Shown here: positions 13,006-24,059 of the stretch, piece by piece | Layout: each line of letters opens with the position of its first letter | How positions within the stretch are numbered: the first letter of the stretch is position 1 | NCBI RefSeq assembly: GCF_949987535.1 | Contig: NC_080066.1 | Location: forward strand, 133,652,335 to 133,716,334 | Reading direction: 5' to 3' | DNA: 64,000 bases | Origin: Balaenoptera acutorostrata | Lineage: Eukaryota; Chordata; Mammalia; Artiodactyla; Balaenopteridae | Program-made: the position numbers and the translations under genes | The notes under the pieces: generated by a model | Databases searched by the model: none | Told to the model about the DNA's origin: nothing | What the model saw: the letters and a program-made list of their open reading frames with translations, nothing else

Positions 13006-15700
13006 GTCATGGAATTAAATCAGGAATCCATAACAGAAGGGAACTTGGAAAATTCACCAATATGTGGAAATTAAACAACTTACTCCTAAATAATCAATGG
13101 GCCAAAAAAGAAATCTCAAGAGAAATCAGAAAATACTGTGAGATAAATAAAAGTGAAAACAGCAGAATGAAAGCAAATCTTATAGTATGCAGCTAACACA
13201 GTGCTCAGGGAAGATTTATACCTGTAAATGTCTATATTAAAAAAAAAAAAATTTCAAGTCAGTAATCTAACTGCTCCCTTAAGAAACCTAAAAAAGAAGA
13301 GCAAGCTGAATCTAAAGTAAGCAGAAGAAAGGAAATAACAAAGATTGAGTGGAAATAAGTTAGAATAGAAAAACAACAGAAAAATCAATGAAAGCAAAAG
13401 TTGGATGTTCAAAAAGATCCACAAAACTGATAAACATTTAGATTGATTGGTTAAGGAAAAAAAGAGAGAAGACTCAAATTACTGAAATCAGGAATAAAAG
13501 AGGGAAAGCACTGACTTTACAGAAATGAAGAGGATGTAAAAGAATACTATGAACAACCGAATGTCAACAAACTAGATCATTTTGATGAAATGGACAGACT
13601 TCCTGAAAGACACAAGTTACTGAAGCTGCCTCAAGAAGAAATAGAAATTTGAATAAACCTATAATAAATAAGGAGATTGAAATAGTAACAAACAAACAAA
13701 AAAACTTCCCGCAAAGAAAAGCCCAGAACCAAACATTTAAAGAATAATTAACACAAATCCTTCACAAACACTTTCAAAAAACAGAACAGGGATCAGCTTA
13801 TCAACTGGTCTACAGATTCAATGCAGTTTGTATCAAAATGGTAGCTCGCTTTTTTTTTTAGGCAGAAATTGATAAGCTGATCCTAATATTCATATGGAAA
13901 TGCAAGAGACCCTGAATAACCAAAACGATCTTGAAAAAAAGAGAGCAAAACTGGAGAACTCACACTTTCCAATTTCAAAACTTGCTCTAAAGTATAATAA
14001 CCTAAACAGTGTGGTACTGGATAGACATATAGATCAATGGGATCGAATTAAGAGTCCAGAAATATGCCCTTACATTTATGGTCAAATGATCTTTGATAAG
14101 GTGCCAAGACAATTTGATGGGGAAATAATAGTCATTTCAGCAAATAACACCGACACATCTGGATATCCACATGCAAAAGAATGAAGCTGGATGCCTACCT
14201 CATACCATATACAAAAATTAACTCAAAATGACAGAATTTAAGAGCTAAAACTGTAAAACTATTAGAAGAAAACACAGAAGTAAATCTTCATGACCTTGAG
14301 TTAGGCAATGGTTTTTAAGATGTGACACAAAAAGCAACTAAAGAAAAAAATAGATAAATTGAACTACATTAAGATTAAAACTTTTGTGTTCCAAACAATG
14401 CTATCAAGAAAATTAAAAGACAATCCACAGAATGGGAGAAAATATTTGCAAGTCATATATCTGATGATGGACTGGCATCCAGGATATATAAAGCATTCTT
14501 ACAATTAAATTATAAAAAGACAAATAACTCTATTAAAAAATGAGCAAAGGATCCAAATAGATATTTCTCCAAGGAAGATATACAACTTGGCTGTGAGCAC
14601 ATGAAAAGATGCTCAACATCATTAGTTATCAAGGAAATTAAAATCAAAATCATAATGAGGGGCTTCCCTGGTGGCGCAGTGGTTGAGAATCTGCCTGCCA
14701 ATGCAGGGGACACGGATTCGAGCCCTGGTCTGGGAAGATCCCACATGCCGCGGAGCAACTAGGCCCGTGAGCCACAACTACTGAGCCTGTGCGTGTGGAG
14801 CCTGTGCTCCGCAACAAGAGAGGCCGCGATAATGAGAGGCCCGCGCACCGCGATGAGGAGCGGCCCCCACTTGCCGCAACTAGAGAAAGCCCTCGCACAG
14901 AAACGAAGACCCAACACAGCCATAAATGAATAAAGAAAGAAAGAAAGAAACCAAAAGTTTAAAAAAAAAAAAAAGAAATGAGGCAGGGATAAATTCTAGG
15001 ATGAAAAAAAAAATCATATTGAGTTACTTCTTCGACTCACTCAGATGGCTATAATAAAAAAGATAATAACTGTTGGTGAGGATATGGAGAAATTGGAGTT
15101 CTCACACATTGTTAGTAGAAAGGTAAAATGGTGCAGCTGCTGTGGAAACAGTTTGGCACTTCCTTAAATGTTAAATATAGAGTTAGCATATGACTCAGCA
15201 ATTCCACTTCTAGGTATATACTTTAGAGAATTAAAAACATACATCCACAAAAAACCTTGTAAACAAATATTCATAGCAGCATATTTTATAATAGCTCAAA
15301 GTGAAAAAAACACAAGTGCTCATCAGTTGATGAACAGTTAAATAAAATGTGGTATATAGATACAGTGAAACATTATTTGGCAATAAAAATAATTGAGATA
15401 GTGATGCAGGCTAAATATGGATGAAACTTGAAAACATTATGCTAAGTGAAAGAAATCACTCGTGAAATATCACCTATTGTATAATTCCATTTATGTAAAG
15501 TACACCAAATAGACAAAACTATAGAGACAAAAGTAGATTAGTGGTGGCCAGTGGATGGGGGATTGGAGGTATGAGAATGTTCTAAAATTAGATTGTGGTT
15601 GCACAACCCTGTGAATATACAACAAACTGTTGAGTTGTACACTTTACATGGTGAATTGCATGGAATGTGAATTGTATCTCATTAAAGCTGTTAAAAGAAA
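13006..15700 (+). pseudogene. Old L1, 5'-truncated, missing the core of its reverse transcriptase
   Basis: Relic of an L1 ORF2, which encodes an endonuclease and reverse transcriptase. The first part (13006-13790) matches the stretch between the endonuclease and the reverse transcriptase. At about 13790-13815 the sequence jumps to 'ctacagattcaatgcagtt', which in L1 lies after the catalytic FADD region, so most of the reverse transcriptase is gone. A remnant frame at 13894-14184 still reads like the C-terminal L1 segment (IDQWDRIKSPEICPYIYGQ). The 3' part continues through 15100-15700 ('gtgaaagaaatcac', 'attgtatctcattaaagctg'). The SINE at 14660-15009 interrupts it. Many stops and indels are present, so it cannot be active. 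The left boundary abuts the SINE duplication and is uncertain. Confidence 0.85.
14660..15009 (+). mobile_element. CHR-type SINE inserted in old L1
   Basis: The head is gggcttccctggtggcgcag and the B box is shifted to ggattcgagccc. The tail is (GAAA)n, then ccaaaagttt at 14951-14960, an A run (14961-14974), a unique block 14975-15003, and a short A run. Target duplications are 14646-14659 (aaaatcataatgag) and 15010-15023, with one mismatch. The L1 text resumes cleanly after the second copy. Confidence 0.95.
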
Positions 15701-15782
15701 AAAGGACTCCATGATACCGGGCATCAATAAAGCTAATTATGAAAATGTTATTCTTTTTATCTTAAAATGAAAGAACTTTTCA

Positions 15783-15852
15783 CTCCTTTTCTTCCATCCT
15801 CTCTTCTTCTCTCTGTCTCTCTCAATCTCTTTCTCTCTTTTTCTGTCTGTTC
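15783..15852 (+). repeat. Polypyrimidine tract
   Basis: This is about 70 bases of mostly C/T (CTCT, TTCT and CTTTT units), just past the end of the old L1. Confidence 0.8.
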
Positions 15853-15904
15853 TTTGACTTATTCTATGAAAGACATAATTTATGACTCACAGGTGACTAA
15901 CTTT

Positions 15905-16300
15905 TAGATGACTAACTTGATGAAACTGAGAAAGGAAAACTCAACCTAGAAGTCAGGAAAAATATTTCTTACACAACTTCCATAAATATGCCAAGCGAAG
16001 TGGCAGAAGTCTTGATACCTGAATTCATTTGAAACTGGACTGGATAAACCACTCACCTATTCCAGTGGGTGGGATGGGGAGGAGGGGTAATAGCAGGCTT
16101 CATCACATTGAAGTGGGGTGGGAGGCTCACTGGGGCACTGGTCCAGAGATTGGGAAAGAGACATTGGCACCCCTATCAAGAATAGATTCTGAATTCCTTT
16201 CTGCCAGGGGGAGGGTCAGGAGGGAATTTAGTATTGCGGCATGTCAATCCCCAATACTGCAATGAAATGTTTCAAATGATGCCCTGGTGTCCCAGAAATG
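15905..16300 (+). repeat. L3/CR1 LINE fragment (copy B)
   Basis: It repeats the order seen at 12185-12330: 'gatgaaactgagaaaggaa', 'tatttcttacacaactt', 'gccaagcgaagtggcagaag', 'ggataaaccactcacc'. Past 16070 the similarity fades into G-rich sequence that may be the L3 tail. Confidence 0.55.
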
Positions 16301-16309
16301 GGAGAAAGC

Positions 16310-16735
16310 CTTTTAGTAACTACTTAAAATACAACAGAACATAAAGCCTGATGGTTCATGAAAAAAAAAAAAACCTCTGTAAATTATGAAATGCAAAATG
16401 ACACAGGGAGCATGGTGCAGAACTGACACTAAATACAAAGTGTCATCTCCTACCACTACGGCTTAGATTGTGCTTCACTAGGCAATTTTTTATACCACAT
16501 ACAAGGTCAGGAAATCAGACAGAAGATTTGCTCTCACAAAAATCTTTCCTACCTAGTTTGCTGTTGCCTGACAGTCCTTTGATAAGAAATAAGAGTCTTT
16601 CATTCCATGATTAAAGATAGTAGACTTGAATATGTGATGTAATTGGGAGTTAATTTTCAAGAGTAAATGTTTTCAACAACGGGTACCAGGTGGTACAGCT
16701 ATTCCTTCTTTGCTGTGCCTGAAGTATTGGGAAAG
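16310..16735. other. No recognised feature
   Basis: Unique sequence with a 12-base A run at about 16361. No gene signal. Confidence 0.4.
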
Positions 16736-16739
16736 CATG

Positions 16740-17080
16740 AAGATCCTAAGTGCTGGGGGGGTGCAAAGGTGGGAAGGGTAGATGGTGACAGGCCTTGAGT
16801 GTTAGGATGAGAAGTTTAGTCACAGATAAGAAAAGAAGATTCTTGAGCAGCTTAGTACATGATGAAATTAATGGCCGAGGTCATTTTGAGAGTGTATTCA
16901 ACAGGCAAGATTGGGCACAATGACAAGGCAAACACTTTGAATGATGTGGCCATAATCCAGACATGAGGGGATTTGAAATGTTAGAATAGGGTTGTGTCTG
17001 CATAAGTGGAAAGAGAGGGACACATTTAGAAGAGATGGTGGAAAAAGAACCTCCACCTTGAAGGTGCTCCTCTCTAAGAG
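16740..17080 (-). repeat. L2 LINE fragment, antisense
   Basis: 'gacaggccttgagtgttaggatg', 'ggtcattttgagagtgtatt' and 'gatgtggccataatccagacatgag' follow the reversed L2 order around 'aggccttgtaggcc' and 'gcagtaatccaggcgag'. Confidence 0.6.
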
Positions 17081-17099
17081 TAGCAAGAACCCATGGTAA

Positions 17100-17860
17100 T
17101 TGGGAAAAGGAATCACTCTGCTCATTTAATTCTCTCCTCCCACCGACCCCTCTCCTTAAAAATCCTTCAACAGTTCCTCAATGCCTTCAACATAAAGTCC
17201 AAATTCCACAATCATGTTATGTACTTCTTTACAGTCTGCTTCTTGCTTACCTTTTCAATCCATCTCTCCTTCCTGCTGACCTTGAACTCACTGTTCCAGT
17301 CACCCTGAGCACTTCTGGGGTTTGTAAAGAATGCCTCTCCCTGGGGTATTCCTTCTTTTTGTACCTACCCTCCACCTCTTCCGCCTAAATAGGGGTAATT
17401 ATTTTGCATACTTGAGACCTTACTGTAGACATCACTCTCTGCAGAAAATCTCTCCCGACAACCCTCCCTTCCATCTACCACTCTGTATCTCTTCATCCCC
17501 CTGCCTAGCACAACGGCTTCCTATGTGAGCACAAACTCTTCCATACTGAATGACCCTCCAAATTTTGGTAGGCACAGAAATCACCTCCAGTATGTCTTAA
17601 ATGCATACTTTCAGAACTCAGACTGAAGGCTCTGGTTTAGTAGAAGTTGGTTGAGCCCACACTTTTAGAAACACTGCTCTATTGTAATTGCTTGTTTACC
17701 TGTTAGCATACTGGACTGTGTATCATTAGGCTGACTGGACTGTGGGTCTAGGAGGGCAGAGACCATTACAGTCCTGACACCCAGCACAGGGTCTGATATG
17801 GTACAGATAGTCATTAGCGAATTGTCAAGTAAGTGAATAAATGACGTGAGAACAGGAAGA
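17100..17860 (+). repeat. L2 LINE 3' region, sense, interrupted
   Basis: The L2 order is clear: 'ccttcaacagttcctcaatg', 'aagtccaaattccacaatc', 'gaatgcctctccctggg', 'ctctctgcagaaaatct'. The 3' terminus follows ('ggtctaggagggcagagacc', 'cccagcacagggtctg', 'aagtgaataaatga'). A MER5-like block at about 17555-17690 separates the two parts. Confidence 0.75.
17555..17690 (+). mobile_element. MER5-like hAT fragment nested in L2
   Basis: 'taggcacagaaatcacctcc', 'cagaactcagactgaaggctctgg' and 'cacttttagaaacactgctc' resemble a MER5-type interior and end. It sits between the two halves of the L2 and is strongly diverged; its inverted repeats are hard to define. Confidence 0.5.
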
Positions 17861-17869
17861 GTGAAAAAT

Positions 17870-18805
17870 GACTCAGGATTGCAAACTTAGGGAACAAGGA
17901 GGTAATGGAAAAAAATGGGAAGGGGTGTCTATTTGTGGGAGAAAATGATGAACACTCACACACTAATTTCAGACAACAGGTGGGGACTCTAAGACGGTGC
18001 CCAACCTCCTGTCTGGCACTGACTACGATGTGGAAAATGGCCCAGCCCTGCTTACATTACCTATGCACTCCCCAAGACTCACATGTATGTTTTCGCCAAA
18101 GGCAGTATATAATTTTGAGAACTGCAGTCATTTTTTCCATGTTCTTTTGAAGGCTGTAAAATAATTTTAGATGCAATAGTAATTCTAGGTCCCTGCTTAC
18201 CCTTGACCTTTGAAGTTTGATTCAAAACATCACACACCTCTCAGCTTGGATGTTGGCAAGTTAATGATATACTGCTGCAGGAAAAACTTGGTCTCATTTG
18301 CACAAGGAGCTGGAAATCTTTGGTAATATTATCTTACCTCAACTTTTTTTGTGTGTGGATGCAACTGAAATATAGTTTTGTCAGTGTATACGCAAAAGAT
18401 GAAGAACTAGGAAAAATAGCGAAGCTTCCTAGTGTTTATGGAGCTGACCATTGTTACGCAATTGTTGTGAAAACTCTTCAGCACCCATGGTGACTCTTCT
18501 AGCCCAAGAATAAAGAGGATAATTTCCAGCTAAGTGAGTGCAAAGCCTTTTTTTAGAGCTTGAGCTCCTTTTACCCCTGTCCTACATTCAGTCCTCGTCC
18601 TTGGTTTCTAAATGATAGGATTCCCACAGAACTAACTACTAAACCTGCCCTGCCAACCACTCAGAAATTCTTTAGCTTTTTAACCGGCGAAATCAACTTT
18701 AAAAAGAATAATGTCTTTATAAGGCAAGCAGTCAAAAAATCCAGCTAATGCCATTTGGTCCTTTTCACAGTCTACTTCCTGTGAGTCATAGTGATTTGTG
18801 TATAT
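17870..18805. other. No recognised feature
   Basis: Mixed unique sequence. Open frames at 17905-18150 and 18560-18748 have no recognisable motif. Confidence 0.4.
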
Positions 18806-18809
18806 TTCT

Positions 18810-19145
18810 TAAGATTCCCTACTAGGAAGTTAGCATCTTGAGGATATGGGACAGATATTCTTCTCAGCACCTAACACAATGTTTTATTTTTTATTTACTT
18901 AAAAACTTAAAAAAAATTGAAGTATGGTTGCTATACAATATTATTTAAGCTACACGTTTACAATATAGTGATTCACAATTTTTAAAAGTTATACTCTATT
19001 TATAGTTATTGTAAAATATTGGCTACATTCCCTGTGTTGTACAAGACATCCTTTTAACTTATTTTATACCTAATAGTTGGCACCTAATACAATGTTTTAC
19101 ATTGTCTACGTGCTTAATAATTATCTGCGGAATGGATGAATTAAC
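18810..19145 (+). repeat. L2 3' terminus split by an L1 tail
   Basis: 'agcatcttgaggatatggg' and 'tctcagcacctaacacaatg' before the insert, and 'acgtgcttaataattatctg' and 'gaatggatgaatt' after it, make one L2 3' end. The 20-bp duplication at 18867-18886 and 19080-19099 marks the later insertion. Confidence 0.75.
18887..19079 (-). mobile_element. Short L1 3' end, antisense
   Basis: It reads as the reverse of an L1 3' UTR: 'attgaagtatggttgctata', 'tccctgtgttgtacaagaca', 'ttattttatacctaatagttgg'. A 20-bp target duplication (gcacctaacacaatgtttta, one C/T difference) flanks it, so it is a severely 5'-truncated L1 retroposition, about 190 bp. Confidence 0.85.
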
Positions 19146-19163
19146 CTGTGCACATTTCTGGTG

Positions 19164-19187
19164 CTGGTTAGCTGGTTAGCTGGTTAG
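19164..19187 (+). repeat. Short tandem repeat, 8 bp x 3
   Basis: The unit ctggttag is repeated three times without change. Confidence 0.9.
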
Positions 19188-19189
19188 TG

Positions 19190-20950
19190 TGCAGTGCTGG
19201 CCATGTACACAGCTCAGTGAATACTGGTGAATTAAATGTAATGATATTGTCTCCTAACATCTCCATAGTATTTATTGTTCTGGGGAAGGGCAGCTAATCA
19301 TGCCCTGGAGAGGCTTAGGTACCCTCTCCTGGCAGTCATGTTGTCTTCAGGCATGGATGATGTTGGGCCTAGAAGCATGGTTAGTTTCTCTGAGTTGGTG
19401 GAGAATCTCTAGTTTAAGAGGCTGTGAGACCACGTTCCATGGTACATTGGTAGCAGAGTGGAGGCCAGAAACCTTCCTGGACAAATAGATGACTTCTTGT
19501 ATGCAATTACAAACAGCCAGCTTTTGAAGGAGCAGACATTTTCTTACATGAAACTTGGCCTTTTATCTTCTTTTTCAACTTACTGAATTGAAAGCTTTTT
19601 TCCCCTGTCTTCCTTCCTTTTACTGGCTTTATTTGGGAGTGAACCTCTGCTTATGAACTCCCTGTTCTCTTTAATAATAGTTTTCTAGTAAGTTTTCTTC
19701 ATCCTGGAGAATCCAAAAACCTACACTGTGCTCTATTTAGACTCCTGTATCTCCCTGCTACCTCTTCCTCTGCCACATGCTGCTCTGCTTGGTGTAAAAC
19801 TGCAAATTCCCAGCCAGGAGGGAAGCGCTGTTTCAGCTGGGTGATAAAAGACACCATCTTTTCTTTCCATAACAACCTAATGCTTTCTCCTTCCCCCACG
19901 ATCCTGCATGGACGTCCTCCTTAAAGTCATAGAATAACTTTTCTGCTGATTCTAAAATATATATATTTGGGGACTGTGCACGTGTGTGCTCAGTGATAAA
20001 GTTCTCTTGACTGAGAACCATCATGAGAAAGGCCTCCCTCAACCCTGATGATGCATCAGTGCTTAACATGGGCTCACGATATCATACCACTGCTCTTCCA
20101 TATAGCAACACGATGACAACACACACTGGCACAGTGGTATACCCTCTGCCCTAAGCTGCAAATACACCCATGTAGTATTTTCTTGCGCTCTCCTCTTCCC
20201 CACTGCAGCCAGCATCTGCAGTCACTGGCAAGGTGTGCTTGGTGGCTCGACCAGTCAGACGCCAAGTTCTATCCGGTTCCAACAGCAGTGTCTGGGTGGC
20301 AAGCTGGCTTCCTGCTGACACATAAATCTGCCACAGCCCCTTGGAGCATTCCTGGAAGCCTAGACTAGGACTGGCTGCTAACCTCCAGGGAAGCAAGTGG
20401 ACCACCCCGACCCTTCCCTGGGCCGTAGTAACTGTGCGGTAGGATTTTCTAGGATTGGAGAGACTTTCTGAGGCTGAATGCCTGCTCCTTCGGGGGACTG
20501 CTCTGTCTACTGGGACAGCCTTGATTCTTCTCTTGGTGCCTTCCCATCCTCTCATGCAGAAATGTCCTCCAAATCAGAGCCAATGCTCCCCTGTCTCTGC
20601 GTTGAGATGGGAACAGTTGGAGCTCGAGTCCACCAGTGAAGTGGCTGTGGGGAGGGAGATGGCTTTACTTTATTTTTGGTACAGATTGTGCTAAATGGTC
20701 TACACTGGCCCCTGTGAAGTCCAAATCAGCATGAACAGTCTGACTTTTTCACCTCAATTACAGCGACTTCCCGTGCTTAGTAGGTACTCAGAAGAGGTAT
20801 ACTTATCAAGTTCCTTTGCACATAGGCACTTAGTCAGGCAAGAAGGTCCCGTTTAAGTAGATGGTAAATAAAGCTGTTTCATAACTTCTACCATCATTAT
20901 ACTTTATGTTGGGAGACTGGGCAGAAAATAATAGGAAGTCTAGCCCTTTA
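19190..20950. other. Unassigned, less AT-rich stretch
   Basis: No repeat recognised. 20150-20690 has more G+C than its surroundings and carries a 134-codon open frame on the minus strand (20151-20555) with no recognisable domain. I see no exon with paired splice signals and reading-frame support. Confidence 0.4.
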
Positions 20951-20954
20951 GTAG

Positions 20955-21215
20955 AGAAGTGTAAGGCTTTGGAGCCAAGTGGTCAGAGTTTGAATCCTAT
21001 TTCTATACTTACTAGAAATACTATAGATAATAATAATATAATAATAATAGAGATAATCATGATAGCATACAGTAATAATATAGACAATAATAGAATGATA
21101 TATAAAAAACACAGATAATCTTTGAGAGTACTACATTTGAAGATCAAATGTAAAAATGTGTAAAATGTCCTTAACACAGCACCTGGCATGAAGTTAACAC
21201 TATTCAGCGCTTTAA
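20955..21215 (+). repeat. MIR SINE with its core replaced by an ATA-rich expansion
   Basis: The MIR head ('gctttggagccaagtggtc', 'gagtttgaatcctatttct') and tail ('taaaatgtccttaacacagc', 'acctggcatgaagttaacac') are present. The usual middle is missing and replaced by about 100 bp of ATAATA/GATA-like repeat. Confidence 0.65.
21020..21105 (+). repeat. ATA-rich microsatellite
   Basis: Imperfect TAA/TAG units (ataataataatataataata and so on) lie inside the MIR. Confidence 0.85.
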
Positions 21216-21219
21216 GAAT

Positions 21220-22070
21220 ATTTTTTTCCTGGTCTCTTTGCAGGTCATCAACGTGGATGTGAGTTCACACTCTGCAGTGTCACTGCAGTTAGCATGGCTG
21301 GTGCAAGAGCCTTAAGCAAGTTGGTTTGAGGTTGAACTTCCTTGCTTAAGTGGCTGCACAGGCCCATTCTTATTGTTATGTGACTTGAATTTTTCAGCTT
21401 CAACCTTGATGACAGGTTTGTGTAACATGCTGCAAGGCTCCCTGTAATTGTGGTTGGATGAAAAGAATATATGGGATAATGATATGACTTTTCCCCACCC
21501 CTTGCTCAATACTGTGGTGCAGAAGGAAGAGGCCTCTCCAGAAAGCACTTTCAGAACAGCAAGAGCACATGTGTTGGTTTGTCTTAGAATACAGAATTCC
21601 TGGATTCTGCTCCTGGTGGACTTGGTCAAGCCTGTTGGGCTGAGGTTCACTATAGGAAATTGTTAGAATTCAGTGCTCTGCAAGCAAGTGCGATTCGTGG
21701 CCACTGAAGACTTTGCAGAAAGGTTAATGTTTGTGAAATCCTCTAAAAGTTCGTATTTTCCACGCAACTGGAAATTCCAGTTACCAAAATTTAATCGTCG
21801 CTCTTTGACTATAATTTCCATTGCTTTAGTTGGTAGCCAGTCTGAGACTGCTCTTAATTAAGGGCTCATACCGTTCGTCCAAATTCCTCCTTCACCAATC
21901 TTCATTTGCCTAACAAGCTAAGGGGCTTCCTGGTTTTTTTGTTGAAATCTAAGAAGAGAGTTTAGGTGTCTGTGCCCTCTCTACCATAGCCTGGTGGTGA
22001 GCCGGCCACCATTTCCTTTCCTTCTACTGACTTCATCAGTGACGGTTTTAAGGGCAACAGAAGCCCACAT
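21220..22070. other. No recognised feature
   Basis: A 112-codon open frame on the minus strand (21312-21650) has no recognisable domain. No repeat recognised. Confidence 0.4.
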
Positions 22071-22074
22071 TAGA

Positions 22075-22235
22075 GCTTTTCAAACTTTAATGTGCAGACA
22101 AACCACTTGGGGTCTTTATTAAATTGTTGATTCTGATTCAGGAGGTCTGGGGTTGACGTGCTATTCTGCATTTCTATCAAGCTTTCAGGCGATTCCCATG
22201 CTGCTGGTATTTGAATCGAGAACCCAAGTATAACT
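22075..22235 (-). mobile_element. MER5A-type hAT element, antisense
   Basis: 'gcttttcaaactttaatgtg', 'ttgattctgattcaggaggt', 'ctggggttgacg' and 'cccatgctgctggtatttg' give the reversed MER5A layout. The ends are worn. Confidence 0.75.
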
Positions 22236-22239
22236 TCAT

Positions 22240-22955
22240 CCCAAGTTATACACGAAGTTCTGTAGGGATTCAATTCTCCAGACATTTACTGGGCCTTTCA
22301 GCAAATCTAGCTGTTTTTTTTTTTCTCTCGGAATCCCCAGGTGGACGTTTCTGATCATTTTATCTTTCAGCAGTCCTAAACACTGTAGATTTATGAAGCC
22401 TTAACTTAGCTCTGTTTCCCTCGATCAGTTTATCTTCTGTTGCTCTTTTTCATCCACTTAGAATTTCAATCCTAATATGTGTAGCTATTGCTGTGACAAG
22501 CAGTATATCCATGTATAGAAATGTAGAATCAGCTGCCGTAACTCTCTTGGGGCTATTTTGCTTTTGCTGGCCTTTACATTTTGAGTTCCCTTTTGTTGAT
22601 CTCACCATCAGATTCATGACTTTGTCAAGCTCAGTGATGTGTACCACCTATCAGTGTCCCTTTTTGGGGTGTCTGCTATTGACACTTTCCTGGATAACTC
22701 TCACCTGCATAAAAGTAGCTCTTAATGTTTTTTTTTTTTTTTTTGTCATCTGCTGCATTGCTTAATAGGCACACAGAAGCAAGCTAGGATTCTTTTGATC
22801 AACTTGTGTGATGGAACAATGAACAAACAAACCCAGCCAGGTCTTTGCTTAAATGTGATTTAGCAGAGACAGTATCCCTGAGCAACCCGCATAGGATAGT
22901 GACAGCTGTGTAGCCTGACTTTATTTCTCTCCATAATATGTATCCTCACCTGAGA
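22240..22955. other. No recognised feature; T18 run at about 22727-22744
   Basis: Unique sequence with one long T run. Open frames here are short and have no motif. Confidence 0.4.
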
Positions 22956-22959
22956 GGAT

Positions 22960-23612
22960 GTACATTTTTATTTGTTTATTGTCTGGATCCTCCCATCAAA
23001 ATATAAGCGTCAAAAGAGAATGACTTTTTTTAGGGTACAAATGAACTTATCTAGAAAACAGAAATAGAATTACAGATGTAGAAAACAAACTTATGGTTAC
23101 CAGGGGGTAAGGGGGGGAGGAGGGAAAAATTGGAAGATTGGGATTGACACATACACACTACTATATATAAAATAGATAACTAATAAGGACCTACTGTATA
23201 GCACAGGGAACTCTACTCAATACTCTGTAATGGCCTATATAGGAAAAGAATCTAAAGAAGAGTGAATATATGTGTATATGTATAACTGATTCACTTTGCT
23301 GTACACCTGAAACTAACACAACATTGTAAATCAACTCTACTCCAATAAAAATTTTTAAAAAAGTAAAAGAGAAGAAGAACAACAACAACAAAAAAAGAGA
23401 ATGACTTTTTTTATGTCAGATCTGAATAGGTCCTCAGTAAATATTTGTAGAATGAACGAATGAAAGAGAGCTGTATTTCCCAGCAATAATCTTCTAAGCA
23501 CAGTGTCATATTTCCAATTAGAAGTTTATTGAGACCAGGTACCTTATCTTGCTCATCTCTGTGTCTTATGCAGCTGCACCCAATACATATTTGTTGAGTG
23601 AATGAATAACTG
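22960..23612 (+). repeat. L2 3' termini (two), the first split by an L1 tail
   Basis: The first L2 end covers 22960-23032 and 23414-23460 ('ggtcctcagtaaatatttgtag', 'aatgaacgaatg'). A second covers about 23525-23612 ('gagaccaggtaccttatctt', 'tgttgagtgaatgaataac'). Both use the usual L2 ending. Confidence 0.7.
23033..23392 (+). mobile_element. 5'-truncated L1 3' end
   Basis: It contains L1 3' UTR text: 'ttatggttaccagggggtaa', a G-rich run, 'ggacctactgtatagcacag', 'cactttgctgtacacctgaa', and an A-rich/CAA tail. The duplication at 23012-23032 and 23393-23413 is a perfect 21-mer (starts aaaagagaatgac). This is a clean, fairly recent retroposition. Confidence 0.93.
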
Positions 23613-23624
23613 TAGTGTAAAGGA

Positions 23625-23830
23625 AATACCACAGACTTTAGAGATAGTGAGCTGGGCTCAGTTTCTAGCTTGGCCTTGTATTAGTCGTGTGACTTAGGCA
23701 AAGTTATTAAGCCTTCCCGAGCTATCACTTCTTCCTAAGAGGATAAAAGTTCTATTTTCATATGGTTATTTTAAGGATTAAATGAGATAACATCTATAAA
23801 CCTCTTAATATAGAAACTTAACCACATTAG
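23625..23830 (+). repeat. MIR SINE
   Basis: Characteristic blocks: 'agtcgtgtgacttaggcaaag', 'ttaagccttcccgagctatc', 'ggttattttaaggattaaat'. Confidence 0.8.
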
Positions 23831-24059
23831 GATCTCAATGTATTGATGTTGTTGTTTCTCGTCCTAACCAATATTAACCTCTTATTTCCTTTCCTCCTCA
23901 TTGTACTTCCCTCTTTATGTTCAGTGCCAGGTACTAACCCAGACTTTGCAGTTCCAGTATCCTAGATAAATGGAAATCTTAGACTTAACCCAAAGACTCA
24001 AGTAAAGAGGATGAATAGCCACAAATCCATCCTTTGTAGGATCTTAAAAATATGTCTAA

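Noticed and set aside
15690..15712. Target duplication for the old L1 (aaaaggact near 12997 and aaaaaaggactcc near 15700)
   Set aside because: The match is short and A-rich, and overlaps the SINE duplication, so it is not reliable.
20151..20555. 134-codon minus-strand frame in a less AT-rich stretch
   Set aside because: There is no recognisable domain, shadow frames lie on the other strand, and no splice-flanked exon is evident.
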